A stretch of 64,000 nucleotides of DNA from Culex pipiens pallens (GCF_016801865.2 NC_068939.1:89672879-89736878), one strand, 5' to 3'. Counted from the stretch's first letter, positions 1-12,989 are shown. Made by a program: numbers and translations. Notes: generated by a model not told the origin, from the sequence alone.

Positions 1-800
1 CTTTGTCGATACGACCCTTAGTTGCTGAGATATTGCCATGCAAAGGTTTAAAAACATGAAAATTGATGTTTTCCAAGTCTCACCCAAACAACCCACCATT
101 TTTTAACGTCGATATCTCGGCAACTAATGGTTCGATTTACAATGAAACATTTGTAAAATTTTTCGATCTTTTCGAAAACAATATTTTCATTTTTTTTAAA
201 TCAAGACTAACATTTCAAAAGGGCCAAACATTGAATATTATGCCCTCTTAAAATGTTAGTCTTGTGTCGTATCAACAAAGTTCAAAAAAGCAAAATATTG
301 TTTTTCTCAGCTTTTCAAAAATATTTTGTTCAAAGTTGCCCACCTAACTAATTTTAAAAAATGAAAAAACTACGACTTTTAAAAAAAAAATCACCTAAAA
401 TGGATTTAACTTGAAAACGATGCACTTTATCAAAATTTCACTTAATTCATTTTTGATTGCCAAATTTGATTTTATATCGAAAAAATCAAGTTGAAATTTT
501 TTTGCGACCATTATTTCGGTTTTTTGAAAAAAAAAAATCAGTATTTAATTAAAAAAACATTACTCGGTAGAAGATTTTTGCACAACCTGATGCAAATTTC
601 TGAAAAGTTGACATTTGATGTCCTCTAAAACATATCAAAAAATAAAAAAAAAAATAAAAAAAGTGTTTTTTTGAACACCAAATTTTAGTGACAAAACGTT
701 AAATAAAAAATCACCATTTTTTTACCGTGCATCATTTTTTTCAGTGTAGTCCGTATCCATACCTACTACTTTGCCCAAGACACTAACTCCTTCGGGCGCT
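1..800. repeat. Diverged half of a foldback element (edge-truncated)
   Basis: AT-rich non-coding sequence. Blocks such as the one around 90-150 and the one around 750-785 are diverged matches to 15700-16480 of the foldback at 13245-16692, in the same order. It therefore looks like the right half of another copy, with its left half beyond the window edge. No coding potential is seen. Confidence 0.55.
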
Positions 801-1643
801 CTAAAAATCTTTGTGTAAATATGAGTATTTGGCGCCGTCGCTCCGTGCCATACTTGCATGCACTTGGGAGCCCAGGGCGGCGAAGTCCTTGTAGATAAAA
901 GGAAGACACTAGTGGTTGGTACTAGCAATGGTGGCCGACAGCTATAAAGTCAACTTCGTTTTTTTTTCAATCATACTGTTTTTTTCATAGATGAGATGTT
1001 TCGTAGTCTGTATAATTGTTTTGTGCTCTCTGCATACATAATTTTTCAATTTGTACAAACAATCAAAGATCAAAAGAGCCAATCTTGTAAAACAAATGTT
1101 TGGTCTTTTCAATAAAAATATCTTCTTAGGTAAAATTAAGGTAAAATTATATTTGTTAGTGTTTTGTCTTCAAAATATCTCATTTTGAGCAACCAATGTT
1201 GGAACCCTGTTCAAATAGTTGATTATGCTCAAAAATTTGAAAAAAGAAAATTGCACCGGCCTTACAGTTCATTGCCGATGTGATGACAGACTGGAATTCG
1301 AAATAGGATTAAACAATGCATATTTTTCTTATTCTTATAACGTTAAACTTGAAACTGAGAAAAAATATCAATTTTCAATTAGTGTTTATTAGAATTCAAC
1401 AGTTCTGCACCAGGATGTTACTTTTGCAACTCAGAGATTTGGAGAACCTTTCAACTGAGATCGATTCATAACCCTTTACAGGGAGAGTACATATTTCTAA
1501 GTTTAGATTTTGCTAGCTGAGTGCTCTTTAAGGGAAAAACAAATTGTGAAAAACTTAAGATCTATGAAAAAATATCAATTGCAAAATCCCTGCTTCCTTT
1601 TTGGTTGAGATTGGCGTGCAAATTTAGGATGATGTGAAACTCA
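801..1643. other. No recognisable gene or element
   Basis: A short GC-richer patch (about 800-950) is followed by AT-rich sequence with no convincing ORF, TIR or tandem repeat. It may be old repeat or intergenic DNA. Confidence 0.5.
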
Positions 1644-1977
1644 TTAAGAGCGAGTCCACGAACAGGGCATACCCCTTTGTATGGGACGTCGTTTGGACCT
1701 CACCAATCTGCCTGAAATTTTCAGGGGTTGTTTGTACATATAAAACTAGCATCTGGCCAAAATATGAGCTCTCTAGGTCAACGGGAAGTGGGGCAAATCG
1801 GGACACAAAGTTTGAAGGTTCAAAAGCGTAAAAAATCGTAAAAAGGCTGTAACTTGGGCAAAATTCAATTTAATTTAAAAATTCAAAATGCATCTGAAAG
1901 GGCTTAAAAAATGCAACAAAATGCAGGATAGAGCACCCCAATTGGTTAAATCTAAAGGGAGTTATTGACATTTTAGT

Positions 1978-2705
1978 GAAAAAATAGCACAATTTTCAAA
2001 CTCAAATAAAAAAGTGTTCCATCCAGATATCAAATCGGTTCGACCTGCAGCTTGTAGGGGACATCTGGGACTACCATCTGAAACTGAGAACGCTTTGGGT
2101 AAGGCAGTTTAACATATTAAATAGATACTTTTACTTTTAGTGAATTTTTTGGATGTAAATTTTTGCTCGGGGGACCCCTTAGATCCCGTTTTCTGATGAT
2201 AATTTTATCGTATTCGTGTTCCTGAGACAATTTCACAATAGAAACATGCATAAAAATGTTTCTTTTCATCCATTTTACCCCTTTAAAAAATGAAAGTTAA
2301 AAAAAATAAGAAGCTTCTTTTTTCTGGTGTCATCTAGTATCCTTGGAAACGAACTTGAATTTCAATAAATGTGAATCGAAGATTTTTTTTAACTTTCATT
2401 TTTTAAAGGGTTAAAATGGATGAAAACAAACATTTTTATGCATGTTTCTATTGTGAAATTGTCTCAGGAACACGAATATGATAAAATTATCATCAGAAAA
2501 TGGGATCTAAGGGGTCCCCCGAGCAAAAATTTACATCCAAAAAATTCACTAAAAGTAAAAGTATCTATTTAATATGTTAAACTGCCTTACCCAAAGCGTA
2601 CTCAGTTTCAGATGGTAGTCCCAGATGTCCCCTACAAGCTGCAGGTCGAACCGAGTTGATATCTGGATGGAACACTTTTTTATTTGAGTTTGAAAATTGT
2701 GCTAT
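1978..2705. repeat. Near-perfect 0.73-kb palindrome
   Basis: Arms of about 320-350 bp (1978-2310 and 2375-2705) are almost exact inverse complements, with a short spacer near 2345. Landmarks repeated in inverse are the block with CAGCTTGTAGGGGACATCTG (near 2050 and 2640) and GGGGACCCCTTAGATCCC (near 2170, inverse near 2510). No ORF is present. It is probably a foldback MITE inserted at the edge of the satellite-bearing element. Confidence 0.75.
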
Positions 2706-5700
2706 TGACAAAGAACTTTGTCCTAAGGTTTCTATACGGGGTGTCAATCCAAAATTTTCGCGAAGCGAAAACGTTACGTAACGAATTCCCCTCTCGGCAA
2801 ATTTCCCCTCTTTTTGGTGCACGCTGGTTGGTTGAACAAACGTTTCCCAATCAGTCAATATAGAGACGTGAGATTGATGTATCTAAAATCACCCCCACTC
2901 TACCTCATAATTTTCGGATCGACGACGCGGCAAAAAGCGAATAAGGAGATGTAGGAGAATGGGTGCAAAAAGGCGGAGCATACGTCCCCGATCTAAATTA
3001 ACAAAACTCGGCTCGGTCGGTCCCGAAAATTCAGTCTGTTGCTGGCCTTCGACGAGAACACATCAGAAGCAGATGGCCTGGTGGCCCGTTTGCAGACGGC
3101 CTGGAGGCCCGGGAGCAGATAGTCTGGAGGCATGGACACGCCAAGACATGCCAGCCGGCATGAGCGGGAATTGGAATTGGCCACCACTTGGAGTGGCCGG
3201 AGTCCCCGGCGGGTGTTCCGATGGGGGGACATTTGCCGAACCATAAGAGTTGGGGCAATATGGGTATCAAACTTTAGGGTTTTTGATACTGGATATGAAA
3301 TTTGACATTTCGGCAGTAGTGGCCACAATCCGGAGTGGCCGGAGGCCCCGCGGATGTTCCGATGGGGGGACATTTGCCGAACCATAAGAGTTGGGGCAAT
3401 ATGGGTATCAATCTTTAGGGTTTTTGATACTGGATATGAAATTTGACATTTCGGCAGTAGTGGCCACAATCCGGAGTGGCCGGAGGCCCCACGGATGTTC
3501 CGATGGGGGGACATTTGCCGAACCATAAGAGTTGGGGCAATATGGGTATCAAACTTTAGGGTTTTTGATACTGGATATGAAATTTGACATTTCGGTAGTA
3601 GTGGCCACAATCCAGAGTGGCCGGAGGCCCCGCGGATGTTCCGATGGGGGGACATTTGCCGAACCATAAGAGTTGGGGCAATATGGGTATCAAACTTTAG
3701 GGTTTTTGATACTGGACATGAAATTTGATATTTCGGCAGTATTGGCCACCACCTGAAGTGGCCGGAGGCCCCGGGGATGTTCCGATGGGGGGACATTTGC
3801 CGAACCATAAGAGTTGGGGCAATATGGGTATCAATCTTTAGGGTTTTTGATACTGGATATGAAATTTGACATTTCGGCAGTAGTGGCCACAATCCGGAGT
3901 GGCCGGAGGCCCCGCGGATGTTCCGATGGGGGGACATTTGCCGAACCATAAGAGTTGGGGCAATATGGGTATCAAACTTTAGGGTTTTTGATACTGGATA
4001 TGAAATTTGACATTTCGGTAGTAGTGGCCACAATCCAGAGTGGCCGGAGGCCCCGCGGATGTTCCGATGGGGGGACATTTGCCGAACCATAAGAGTTGGG
4101 GCAATATGGGTATCAAACTTTAGGGTTTTTGATACTGGACATGAAATTTGACATTTCGGCAGTAGTGGCCACCACCTGGAGTGGCCGGAGGCCCCGGGGA
4201 TGTACCGATGGGGGGACATTTGCCGAATCATAAGAGTTGGGGCAATATGGGTATCAAACTTTAGGGTTTTTGATACTGGATATGAAATTTGACATTTCGG
4301 TAGTAGTGGCCACAATCCGGAGTGGCCGGAGGCCCCGCGGATGTTCCGATGGGGGGACATTTGCCGAACCATAAGAGTTGGGGCAATATGGGTATCAAAC
4401 TTTAGGGTTTTTGATACTGGACATGAAATTTGATATTTCGGCAGTATTGGCCACCACCTGGAGTGGCCGGAGGCCCCGGGGATGTTCCGATGGGGGGACA
4501 TTTGCCGAACCATAAGAGTTGGGGCAATATGGGTATCAATCTTTAGGGTTTTTGATACTGGATATGAAATTTGACATTTCGGCAGTAGTGGCCACAATCC
4601 GGAGTGGCCGGAGGCCCCGCGGATGTTCCGATGGGGGGACATTTGCCGAACCATAAGAGTTGGGGCAATATGGGTATCAAACTTTAGGGTTTTTGATACT
4701 GGATATGAAATTTGACATTTCGGTAGTAGTGGCCACAATCCAGAGTGGCCGGAGGCCCCGCGGATGTTCCGATGGGGGGACATTTGCCGAACCATAAGAG
4801 TTGGGGCAATATGGGTATCAAACTTTAGGGTTTTTGATACTGGACATGAAATTTGACATTTCGGCAGTAGTGGCCACCACCTGGAGTGGCCGGAGGCCCC
4901 GGGGATGTTCCGATGGGGGGACATTTGCCGAATCATAAGAGTTGGGGCAATATGGGTATCAAACTTTAGGGTTTTTGATACTGGACATGAAATTTGACAT
5001 TTCGTCAGTAGTGGCCACCACCTGGAGTGGCCGGAGGCCCCGGGGATGTACCGATGGGGGGACATTTGCCGAATCATAAGAGTTGGGGCAATATGGGTAT
5101 CAAACTTTAGGGTTTTTGATACTAGACATGAAATTTGACATTTCGGCAGTAGTGGCCACAATCCGGAGTGGCCGGAGGCCCCACGGATGTTCCGATGGGG
5201 GGACATTTGCCGAACCATAAGAGTTGGGGCAATATGGGTATCAAACTTTAGGGTTTTTGATACTGGACATGAAATTTGACATTTCGGCAGTAGTGGCCAC
5301 CACCTGGAGTGGCCGGAGGCCCCGGGGATGTTCCGATGGGGGGACATTTGCCGAATCATAAGAGTTGGGGCAATATGGGTATCAAACTTTAGGGTTTTTG
5401 ATACTGGACATGAAATTTGACATTTCGGCAGTAGTGGCCACAATCCGGAGTGGCCGGAGGCCCCGCGGATGTACCGATGGGGGGACATTTGCAGAATCAT
5501 AAGAGTTGGGGCAATATGGGTATCAAACTTTAGGGTTTTTGATACTGGACATGAAATTTGACATTTCGGCAGTAGTGGCCACCACCTGGAGTGGCCGGAG
5601 GCCCCGGGGATGTACCGATGGGGGGACATTTGCCGAATCATAAGAGTTGGGGCAATATGGGTATCAAACTTTAGGGTTTTTGATACTGGACATGAAATTT

Positions 5701-6124
5701 GACATTTCGGCAGTAATGGCCACCACCTGGAGTGGCCGGAGGCCCCGCGGATGTTCCGATGGGGGGACATTTGCCGAACCATAAGAGTTGGGGAAAAATG
5801 ACTGTTAAACTTCTGAAATCTTTTTCTGGAAATTTAGAATAACTATTTCGTAATCAATTAGAGCCCTGAATAGGGCAGTTCAGCTCCACTTGCAATTTTC
5901 ATCGCCTTAGTTCGATAGGACGTTGATATTATGCCTTAAAACTTTACAAATCAAACAGCCTGTTTCAGAGCCACGAAATAGACCACAAAAGAGTTGTCTT
6001 GTGTAATTATAAGGGAATCATGGGGAAATTTGGATCGGACGTTCTAATCGAAAATTTCAACAATCATCTAGCAAAGTTCTTTGTCATACTGGTCATGTGT
6101 AACATAACCACCTGCACCTTTTTT
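2706..6124. mobile_element. Satellite-bearing non-autonomous insertion, copy 1
   Basis: The segment begins with the palindromic motif TGACAAAGAACTTTGTC. It ends with a block containing CAAAGTTCTTTGTCATACTG followed by ACATAACCACCTGCACC. Both end blocks, and a related internal tandem repeat, recur at 24178-26226, so the segment behaves as one mobile unit. It disrupts the TTAA foldback. The stretch 2880-3170 is GC-richer and shared only weakly with copy 2. The class of element is not identified. Confidence 0.55.
3175..5795. repeat. 141-bp tandem array, about 18.5 units
   Basis: The landmark AGAGTTGGGG falls at 3246, 3387 and so on to 5784, which is exactly 18 periods of 141 bp with no net length drift. 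Units differ by scattered substitutions. Because 141 is divisible by 3 and one minus-strand frame lacks stops, an open frame of about 929 codons runs through the array (5782 to 2993) and encodes a 47-residue repeat. Composition and context indicate satellite DNA rather than a gene. Confidence 0.95.
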
Positions 6125-6450
6125 TTCACTAAAATGTCAATAACTCCCTTTAGATTTAACCAATTGGGGTGCTCTATCCTGCATTTTGTTGCATTTTTTA
6201 AGCCCTTTCAGATGCATTTTGAATTTTTAAATTAAATTGAATTTTGCCCAAGTTACAGCCTTTTTACGATTTTTGACGTTTTTGAACCTTCAAACATTGT
6301 GTCCCGATTTGCCCCACTTCCCGTTGACCTAGAGAGCTCATATTTTGGCCAGATGCTAGTTTTATATGTACAAACAACCCCTGAAAATTTCAGGCAGATT
6401 GGTGAGGTCGATGCGAGATGGGTATGCTTTGCTCGTGGACTCGCTCTTAA

Positions 6451-8995
6451 AGATTATTTTATGTAATATTTTTAGCAGCGATGAAATAATCTTCATCAAA
6501 AGAGTTTCTCTTTGCACTCACAGCGAGAGTTATAAATTTTACTGGATAGAAAGCAATAAAATGAATGCTCAAAAGTCAATGACATTGTTATTGATTTCAA
6601 CCTCACAATATTTATTTTTTACAGATGAGCAATATTTCTAAGCAGTGAAGAAAAATCAAACCTGCTGATGCTAAGTTAATTTCAAAGAATCTCAAATAAA
6701 TATTCCCTACACATTGTTGTTTTTTGAGAATTCAGAAACGATTTTCGATATCTTGTTTTACCGCAGGGCTCACTCTCATCGGCGAGAACAGTTTGTTGTT
6801 GAGAAATGAGATATTGAAAGATTTCCATCCGTGGATCGGTATAGCAAAACGAAAATTACTTATCTGTTTTACATGACCAACTTAACACTAACCAAATTCA
6901 AGATTCTACTTCAAATCTTTTCGCTGCTCAAATAAATAAATAAAAACTTAATTGGAATACTTAATTATGCTGTGATGTTTTTCAAACAAACAAACCAGAT
7001 TAGCCTCGATGAAATCATTTAGCATCCTCCTTCTGGTTCGCCCGGTTTCGCACCGTTCTTCCGGAACATGGAAAAACACCGGATACACCTCACCCCCAAT
7101 GTAATTACCGCTACCGGTTACGCCGCCACGACACGACAGCAGAGATGCTCCAGATTGGAGCAACAGGAATGGAAGTGAAGTGGCTGTGATTTTTGCCTTG
7201 TTTTTCGAACTTCAGTTCACCACGATGGGTTTTTCACAGCTCTCTGGTGGTGTCAGGACCAGCGTTACGCGTTATCCTTCCTGTGGACAAACAGGTGATA
7301 ACATTCGGAAAAGGTGTAGGTTTTTTTTCTAGAATTTGTTACAAAATTATGCTTAAATTTGGTTAAGAAGAAAGAAGAAACGTCTCGAATCACCTCAAAA
7401 TTTATATTTTTTCCAAAATCGAAAGCTGTTCAAACCAAACAACATCCTCCCACAGTCATTTCCACCGTAGAAGAAACCTAATTTTCGCCCAACATCGTTG
7501 TCGCCATCTTCAAATCAGCGACGACAAGACATGGAATGTGTGTTGAATCCTTTTTTTTCCCCTCAGCCACTAACTGGCTCGTGTGGGTGTGAATGTTTTC
7601 CGACAAGGACGACGCTTTTCCGACGTACGATGGTTGGGCGTGGTGCAGGTGGATGTGGAATGTCGCACGGAAGGGAGACAAAAAATATTTACATTTTTAT
7701 ATTGAGACTCCACCGTGAACAATGTGGTGCTTCTAGGTTTATGATGAAAGCATTAGACTTATGTCAGGATTGTTTGCCGGTGTTCTTTGTTCACAGCAAT
7801 GTGTGTACCATATAGTACAATGGGGATCACCAGGTCGTTCGTACCGGAGATCGTTCTGAGGGGAAATTCATAAAATTATGTGTTGAGGTAGGATTATGCG
7901 TCAGTAGTATAGGGATGTATTAGGATGATGCCTTAAAGTTTTGCATCATTTCTGGCATTGTTCTGTGAAAACGGTTTTGTTATATTGACCAAATACCCAC
8001 ATACCCAACGGAATCCGGAATATCTCCGGTAAAAATGAACCATATTTGTCCCCCATCTGACAGTTAAAAATATAGACAAATCTGGATCTTTTGCAACCGG
8101 AAGCATCCAAATTGGTAATTTCAATAAAAAGTTATGAGACTTTTAAGAAAATAATAAGAGTCAAATGACAACCCGAGCATTTGAGTGTTAATGCCTGGTC
8201 GGGCTTAGCAAAAAAGTCTGTGCATGTGTCTAAACTTAACAAAAATTCTTAAAATTAATGTACGACCATGGAAAGCCATCAGAGAAGGAATTTGGAGACC
8301 TAAGAAATAAGTTCCACTCGGTATTTTTACAATATGGAATTTTCGAAAAGTCTGTGTACTTCGACAAAAGCCTAGCACGAGTTCAAATGTCTGTAACACA
8401 GACAAATCTGTGCAAGACACGGTCAAGCGGCATTTCAATGTTACATTCGACATTTTCAAATGTAAGGCTGTGAGGGCTTTTTAAACCATCAAATTATTTT
8501 GCCTTTTGAAATACTACTTCATTTGCGTCCAAGAGGGTTCAAATCGGTTGCTGTTGCCGTGGGGTATCGCTGTAAATAAATTAAACTTGCTCCTCGTTCG
8601 TAATGCATGCTTTATCTGGATTGTATGTAAGACCATAAACAGCCTTATCTTCTTGGGAGTAGACCCTGTCTGAATATATTTTTTTAAATCAAAAGACATG
8701 TGAGTAATTCTCCGCCAACTCACACGAAATCGGGAAAAGTTGCCCCGATCCACTTAGATTTGCGTGAAACTTTGTCCTAACGAGTAACTTTTATCCCTGA
8801 TCACAAATCCGATCTCCATTTTTCGATATTTCGTGACGGAGGGGCGGTACGATCTCATCCATTTTCGAACATTCGATTTTTTTTTCAATAATTTGCTTCC
8901 TGAAATGATGATGATTTGAACGGTGTAAGTAGCCTTTTAAATTAAAGATTAAAATAAAAGAAGGGGTTTTGGATCAATCTCGGAAAATTCAAACC
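6451..8995. other. Unannotated AT-rich region
   Basis: No supported gene is found. Short open frames near 7480-7815 overlap on both strands and have no recognisable domain. The sequence is less repetitive than its neighbours and could be host intron or intergenic DNA. Confidence 0.5.
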
Positions 8996-10301
8996 AAGGG
9001 TCCTGATTGCTCAAAATCAACCACTCCATTCGCGAGCACAAATAGCAGACGACGCGATACTGCCCTGATGAATTGCTACCGTTTGTCACTCTATCACCAT
9101 TCGCAACCGAACACTCTCTTTTCTACTCATCTCTCTCTCTCTGATCGGCTCAGTCTCCGAACGGTTCAGACAGGCCGATCGTCTCCGATCACTCTGAACT
9201 GAAAACATTTTTTCTCTGATGCGCTGCGTTATACTCATTGATTTGGGTTGCCTAAAATCAATGTTATCAATTAAATTGTGCATTTATTTTGATTTCATAA
9301 CATTATAACGTCATGATTCGAAATCCGGACACTGAGTAGCATATCATTTTTGTTATAGCTGACAAAAAATCATGCAATAAGTTGGAAATGAAGAAATATT
9401 ATCAGGATGTAGTATTAACAGTAAGTTTTAAGAGAATGCAAGCAAAATATGTCTTTTCTAACAATTTTTCATCAGAATTTGAAAATTAAAATGACTTGTT
9501 GTGCTTCGAATCCCGGACACTGATAAAAGCTGATTCGAAGTCCGGACACTTTTGCTTCGAATTCCGGACACTCATTTTTGCTAATGAATCGCACAAATTC
9601 GGACTGAAATGTTAGTGAATGGCATTCTTTAGGTCTCAAATAAGCTGTTAACATCAAAACAATCGATGTTTTACATAAAAATTTGCTAGAATTTAAGGAA
9701 ATCGTAACCATAAATTTCTGCTTTGTCTTCCCGGTGCTTCTGACGCCTATGAAATATTTCACGTGAAATGTTTCACATTTTTGGTAATCTTATAGTTTTA
9801 TTTTATTTTATTGTTTTGACATTAACTACAACGTTCAAACAAACTTTAAATGAAAGTTGATGTTGGAATTCATCAAATAACACAGCTTTGACATTTATAA
9901 TGCGAACTTATATCCAAATAATTGATAAAACAAGATGAGGTGTCCGGGTTTCGAAGCGTCCGGGAATTCGAATCATTACGTTAGACACCATTCAAAGAAA
10001 CTTCCACCAAGAAAAAATCAAATTGATGGCACACTGAGGGTGGAAGACAAAAAGACTTCCACGCTGGCATTTTGTGAGAGTGGCTCTTCGCTGAGCATGG
10101 TAGTGTGTGAGTGTCGTCGAGCGACGGAGTAGGCAACAATTTTCACGATGTATTTGTTCGCTGAGTGAACAGTTCGGGCCACTCGCTGGCTGCTTGCGAG
10201 TATCATTCGCTCATGAATGCTAGCGGGTTGGAATAGGCGACGAATGGATAGGTGATGAGTGAGTGGTTTCTGTTCATTGAACCGAAAATCAGGACCCTTG
10301 A
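8996..10301. mobile_element. TIR element, possibly hAT-like
   Basis: AAGGGTCCTGATT at 8996 is mirrored by AATCAGGACCCTT near 10288-10299. TCAAACC lies just outside both ends (8989-8995 and 10302-10308), giving a 7-8 bp apparent target duplication. No transposase is seen. A separate MITE (9306-9983) sits inside. The boundaries are less certain than for the other hAT-like copies. Confidence 0.5.
9306..9983. mobile_element. TA-type MITE with TTCGAA/CCGGAC termini
   Basis: The left end TAACGTCATGATTCGAA and the right end TTCGAATCATTACGTTA are inverse complements apart from one or two positions. The submotif TCCGGACAC recurs near both ends (9328, 9517, 9543, 9564 and inverse near 9940). The 678-bp interior lacks coding sequence. 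The termini fit a non-autonomous Tc1/mariner-like MITE, but the TSD is ambiguous. Confidence 0.65.
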
Positions 10302-10308
10302 TCAAACC

Positions 10309-11278
10309 TTCGTAAAATTTTATTAAATATAAATAATTTGTAAAATTTGAGCATATTTTTTGAACAGGGGATTTCATGGTTCTGAACCATCACAAAATAT
10401 TTGGTTTTTCTTGATTTTATGTAAATATGTTATCTAAAGAATCTAACATTTTTACGACTGTCTCACTTTTTAACATTTCATCGCCTGCATGACTGACTCC
10501 AACTTCCCCTTCATGTAATTGCTTTACCCTGCACAGTTCATTTTTCATCTCAATACAATTACTTATGACCTGGCCATGGACAGCCGGCCCGAGGATCCAT
10601 TCCGTTCCGTTCAGTGGCAGCTCGTTTATTGTTCGAACGAGCAAATCGTCTGAAATGCTCGAGTTGTTTTTTATGCGAAGATTATTTTTCAAATTGTTCT
10701 CTGCCTTCACCAATTATTGTTTGAATGCCGGGTGTAAACATTCTCTGTGTTCTTTTTTTTCGGCTTTTGCCAAATGGTTTAAAAAACTTTCCACCCACAC
10801 GCAAGCAAACAATGAAGGTCAAATCGGATCACGCCGCAGTCTGTTCGATTCCAGCTGCTCTGCAGCACCATATTTATTTTTATTGCATGAAACATTGTCT
10901 GCGATTACGCGGTGTGATGTGGTGGTGGGTTGATATTTGAGAAATGCTAGCAGAGCGCGGAGAAAAATGTTGATTTGTGTTCCGATTTGTTTGGTTTCAC
11001 TCAGTGTGTGGAGGAGGACTGGGTGATAAAAAATGCTGTTTTTTATAAAACCGTAATTCTGCTAATTATACAGATTGCTTGATTGGGTTGCACGCATTGT
11101 TCAATGAATGATGAATCAGATATTCAATAATAGATAAAAGGAAACACAGACAATGAATAAATAAGCTCTCAAGCCCAGCGTAAATATTGGTATGCTTGTA
11201 GGGTAGAATAACACATTTTTCAGTTCGTTGTTGCGTATGCTGATTGCATTGCAACTTTAAAAAAAAAACTTCATCATC
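10309..11278. other. Unannotated region
   Basis: There is no convincing gene. 10560-10920 is GC-richer and has overlapping short open frames on both strands, without a domain or start context to choose between them. Confidence 0.45.
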
Positions 11279-11343
11279 CCGGTACGAGAACCGAACCCAC
11301 GACCTCTGGATTGGAAATCCAGAACGCCGCTAGCCGAAACTGA
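11279..11343 (-). repeat. tRNA-Gly(UCC)-like unit
   Basis: On the minus strand, CTGGA and TCCAG form a 5-bp stem around a 7-nt loop with T33 and a central TCC anticodon. It is followed by a B-box-like GGTTCGGTTCTCG. The 5' acceptor half is not intact and runs directly into the next tRNA-like unit. It is best read as a tRNA-derived repeat rather than a working gene. Confidence 0.55.
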
Positions 11344-11423
11344 GCCGAGCCAGACAGGAATCGAACCCATCACCTTCAGCTTACAAGGCGAAACTCGTAA
11401 CCTCACGGCCACGGTAGCTCGGC
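11344..11423 (-). repeat. tRNA-Thr(UGU)-like unit, probably a SINE head
   Basis: On the minus strand the acceptor GCCGAGC pairs perfectly with GCTCGGC. A T-arm with the B box GGTTCGATTCC is present, and the anticodon loop CTTGTAA gives UGU. The anticodon stem has a mismatch. With the adjoining tRNA-like unit it forms a tandem dimer on one strand. Dimeric tRNA-related SINEs such as Twin are known from Culex, but Twin is tRNA-Arg related, so identity is not claimed. Confidence 0.6.
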
Positions 11424-12400
11424 TAAAATTTAATATTAATATTTAATAGTACAAAATGGCATACTGAAATAATAAAATATTTTTATTTGATTTATATTTT
11501 AACAACACTGAATTAAAATTTTCAACAATCATTAGATTAAAATTTCGCTAACAAAAAATCGATTGGAAAAACAACGATTATTGAAACAAATTTATGACTT
11601 TGAACTCAATCAATAGGAAGCTCGTCAGTATTTTTTAGCATTGAAAACAAATCGAAATTGAAATAAAGAATAAAAGAAAATAAAAATCATATTGTATCCT
11701 CTGTTTCCGAGATAACGACCAATTAGCTAAACTTTGAGCCTCATGCTGAGCAAAAAGTTAGTCCTCGGATCAGCTCGCGATGGTCCTGTCTGCTGGGCTG
11801 AAGCATGATTATCAACACAGCATGATTCTATTTTCGTCCCAACTGTTTATCGATCGAAACTTTTTTTATGTTGTTTTTGTTTCGTTTACTTTGCCCAGCT
11901 CGGGTTGGAAATTTACTGTGATGCGACAGAAGCGCTGTGGAAGTACGATTTAGAGACTGGGCTGTCGATTCTTTCTTTGAGAAAATAAGGTATATCGTAC
12001 AAGCTTGATTACCACGCATTGCAGATTCGATAAATTTGTGCAACGATGATTGAACCACAAATCAAGCTATAATTGAAGGAACTCCCAAAAAAATCAGCTG
12101 AAATTACTGGCGTGGGCAGGATATTCCGTTTCGCTTGGGTTTGGTTGTCAACAGCTTCCGGGAAACGAAAATGATCCAGCGGTGATTAAGCTGTGTGGTT
12201 AACATCTGTAAACAGAATTGTTTGTCGGCAAAAACTGACTCAACCGGAGAAATTATTTTCCGCAATCCGTTGACAACATCAAGATGGTATCACGTTTCTT
12301 AGTTACTGTTAAAAAGAAAATAGACATTTGGGAGATTTAATCTCGGAATTAATTTACACAGCTCATTTAATTATGTTTTACTGAAGTAAATAGTTGTAAC
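11424..12400. other. Unannotated AT-rich region
   Basis: No gene or clear repeat structure was identified. It is probably host non-coding DNA flanking the hAT-like insertion. Confidence 0.45.
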
Positions 12401-12989
12401 TAGAGGGTGACGAGTGGGAATTCCCCGAAAATATTGTATATGTATATTGTGATTTAAAGTTTGATTTATCCAATGCATCCTTTATTTTCCAATTCAGAAC
12501 TTGACACACACAACCACATAGTTGGAGAGCTAAAAGCTTACATAAAAAATAGCAGTTACAGTCCAGATATAAAAGATAACTGAAAAGTTATATGAAGTAG
12601 TGAACTCTCTTCAAGCGTATTTTACTGTTTTAAATGAAATAAGTTATTCAATGTTTTGGATCGGCACCAACATTCAGTTATTCTTTTATGAAATCTCTGG
12701 CATTCTTTTTACAGTTTCGGTACGCCAATTAAAATATTCAGTTCAGTTTTCCTTGTGTTTGTAATATTCTTTCACTTTATATTTTATTTTTAGATGTAGA
12801 TGGCAAAAATCAATTCAACATTTAAAGTGGCTTCCGTTCATTATTTGCCATAAATAAAGTTGAAAATATTAGATAATAATATTAAAGTAGAGCAAATTTT
12901 AACTAAAGCTCATGAAGTAAGTTGATGTCTACTACTAAGACACGAAAAATTCATTAGAAATAGGAAAAAAAACATTCAATGAGAACTGA

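Larger units (their letters stand above)
1644..6450. mobile_element. TTAA-flanked foldback element, split by later insertions
   Basis: The sequence TTAAGAGCGAGTCCACG at 1644 reappears inverted and ends in TTAA at 6450. The inverted arms (about 1644-1977 and 6125-6450) stay alignable for about 330 bp. TTAA at both ends fits a piggyBac-type target site, although no transposase is present. The arms are now separated by about 4.1 kb of inserted palindrome and satellite-bearing DNA. Confidence 0.7.

Noticed and set aside
2993..5782. A 929-codon minus-strand open frame as a real repeat protein
   Set aside because: It follows from a stop-free frame in a 141-bp tandem array. It lacks promoter, splice or domain support and sits inside a mobile insertion. 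Kept only as a finding about frame preservation.
11279..11423. Functional tandem tRNA genes
   Set aside because: One unit lacks an acceptor half, the other has anticodon-stem mismatches, and a similar unit elsewhere is the head of a SINE.
11279..11423. Identity with the Culex Twin SINE
   Set aside because: Twin is described as two tRNA-Arg-related units with a spacer. These units are Gly- and Thr-like and directly adjacent.
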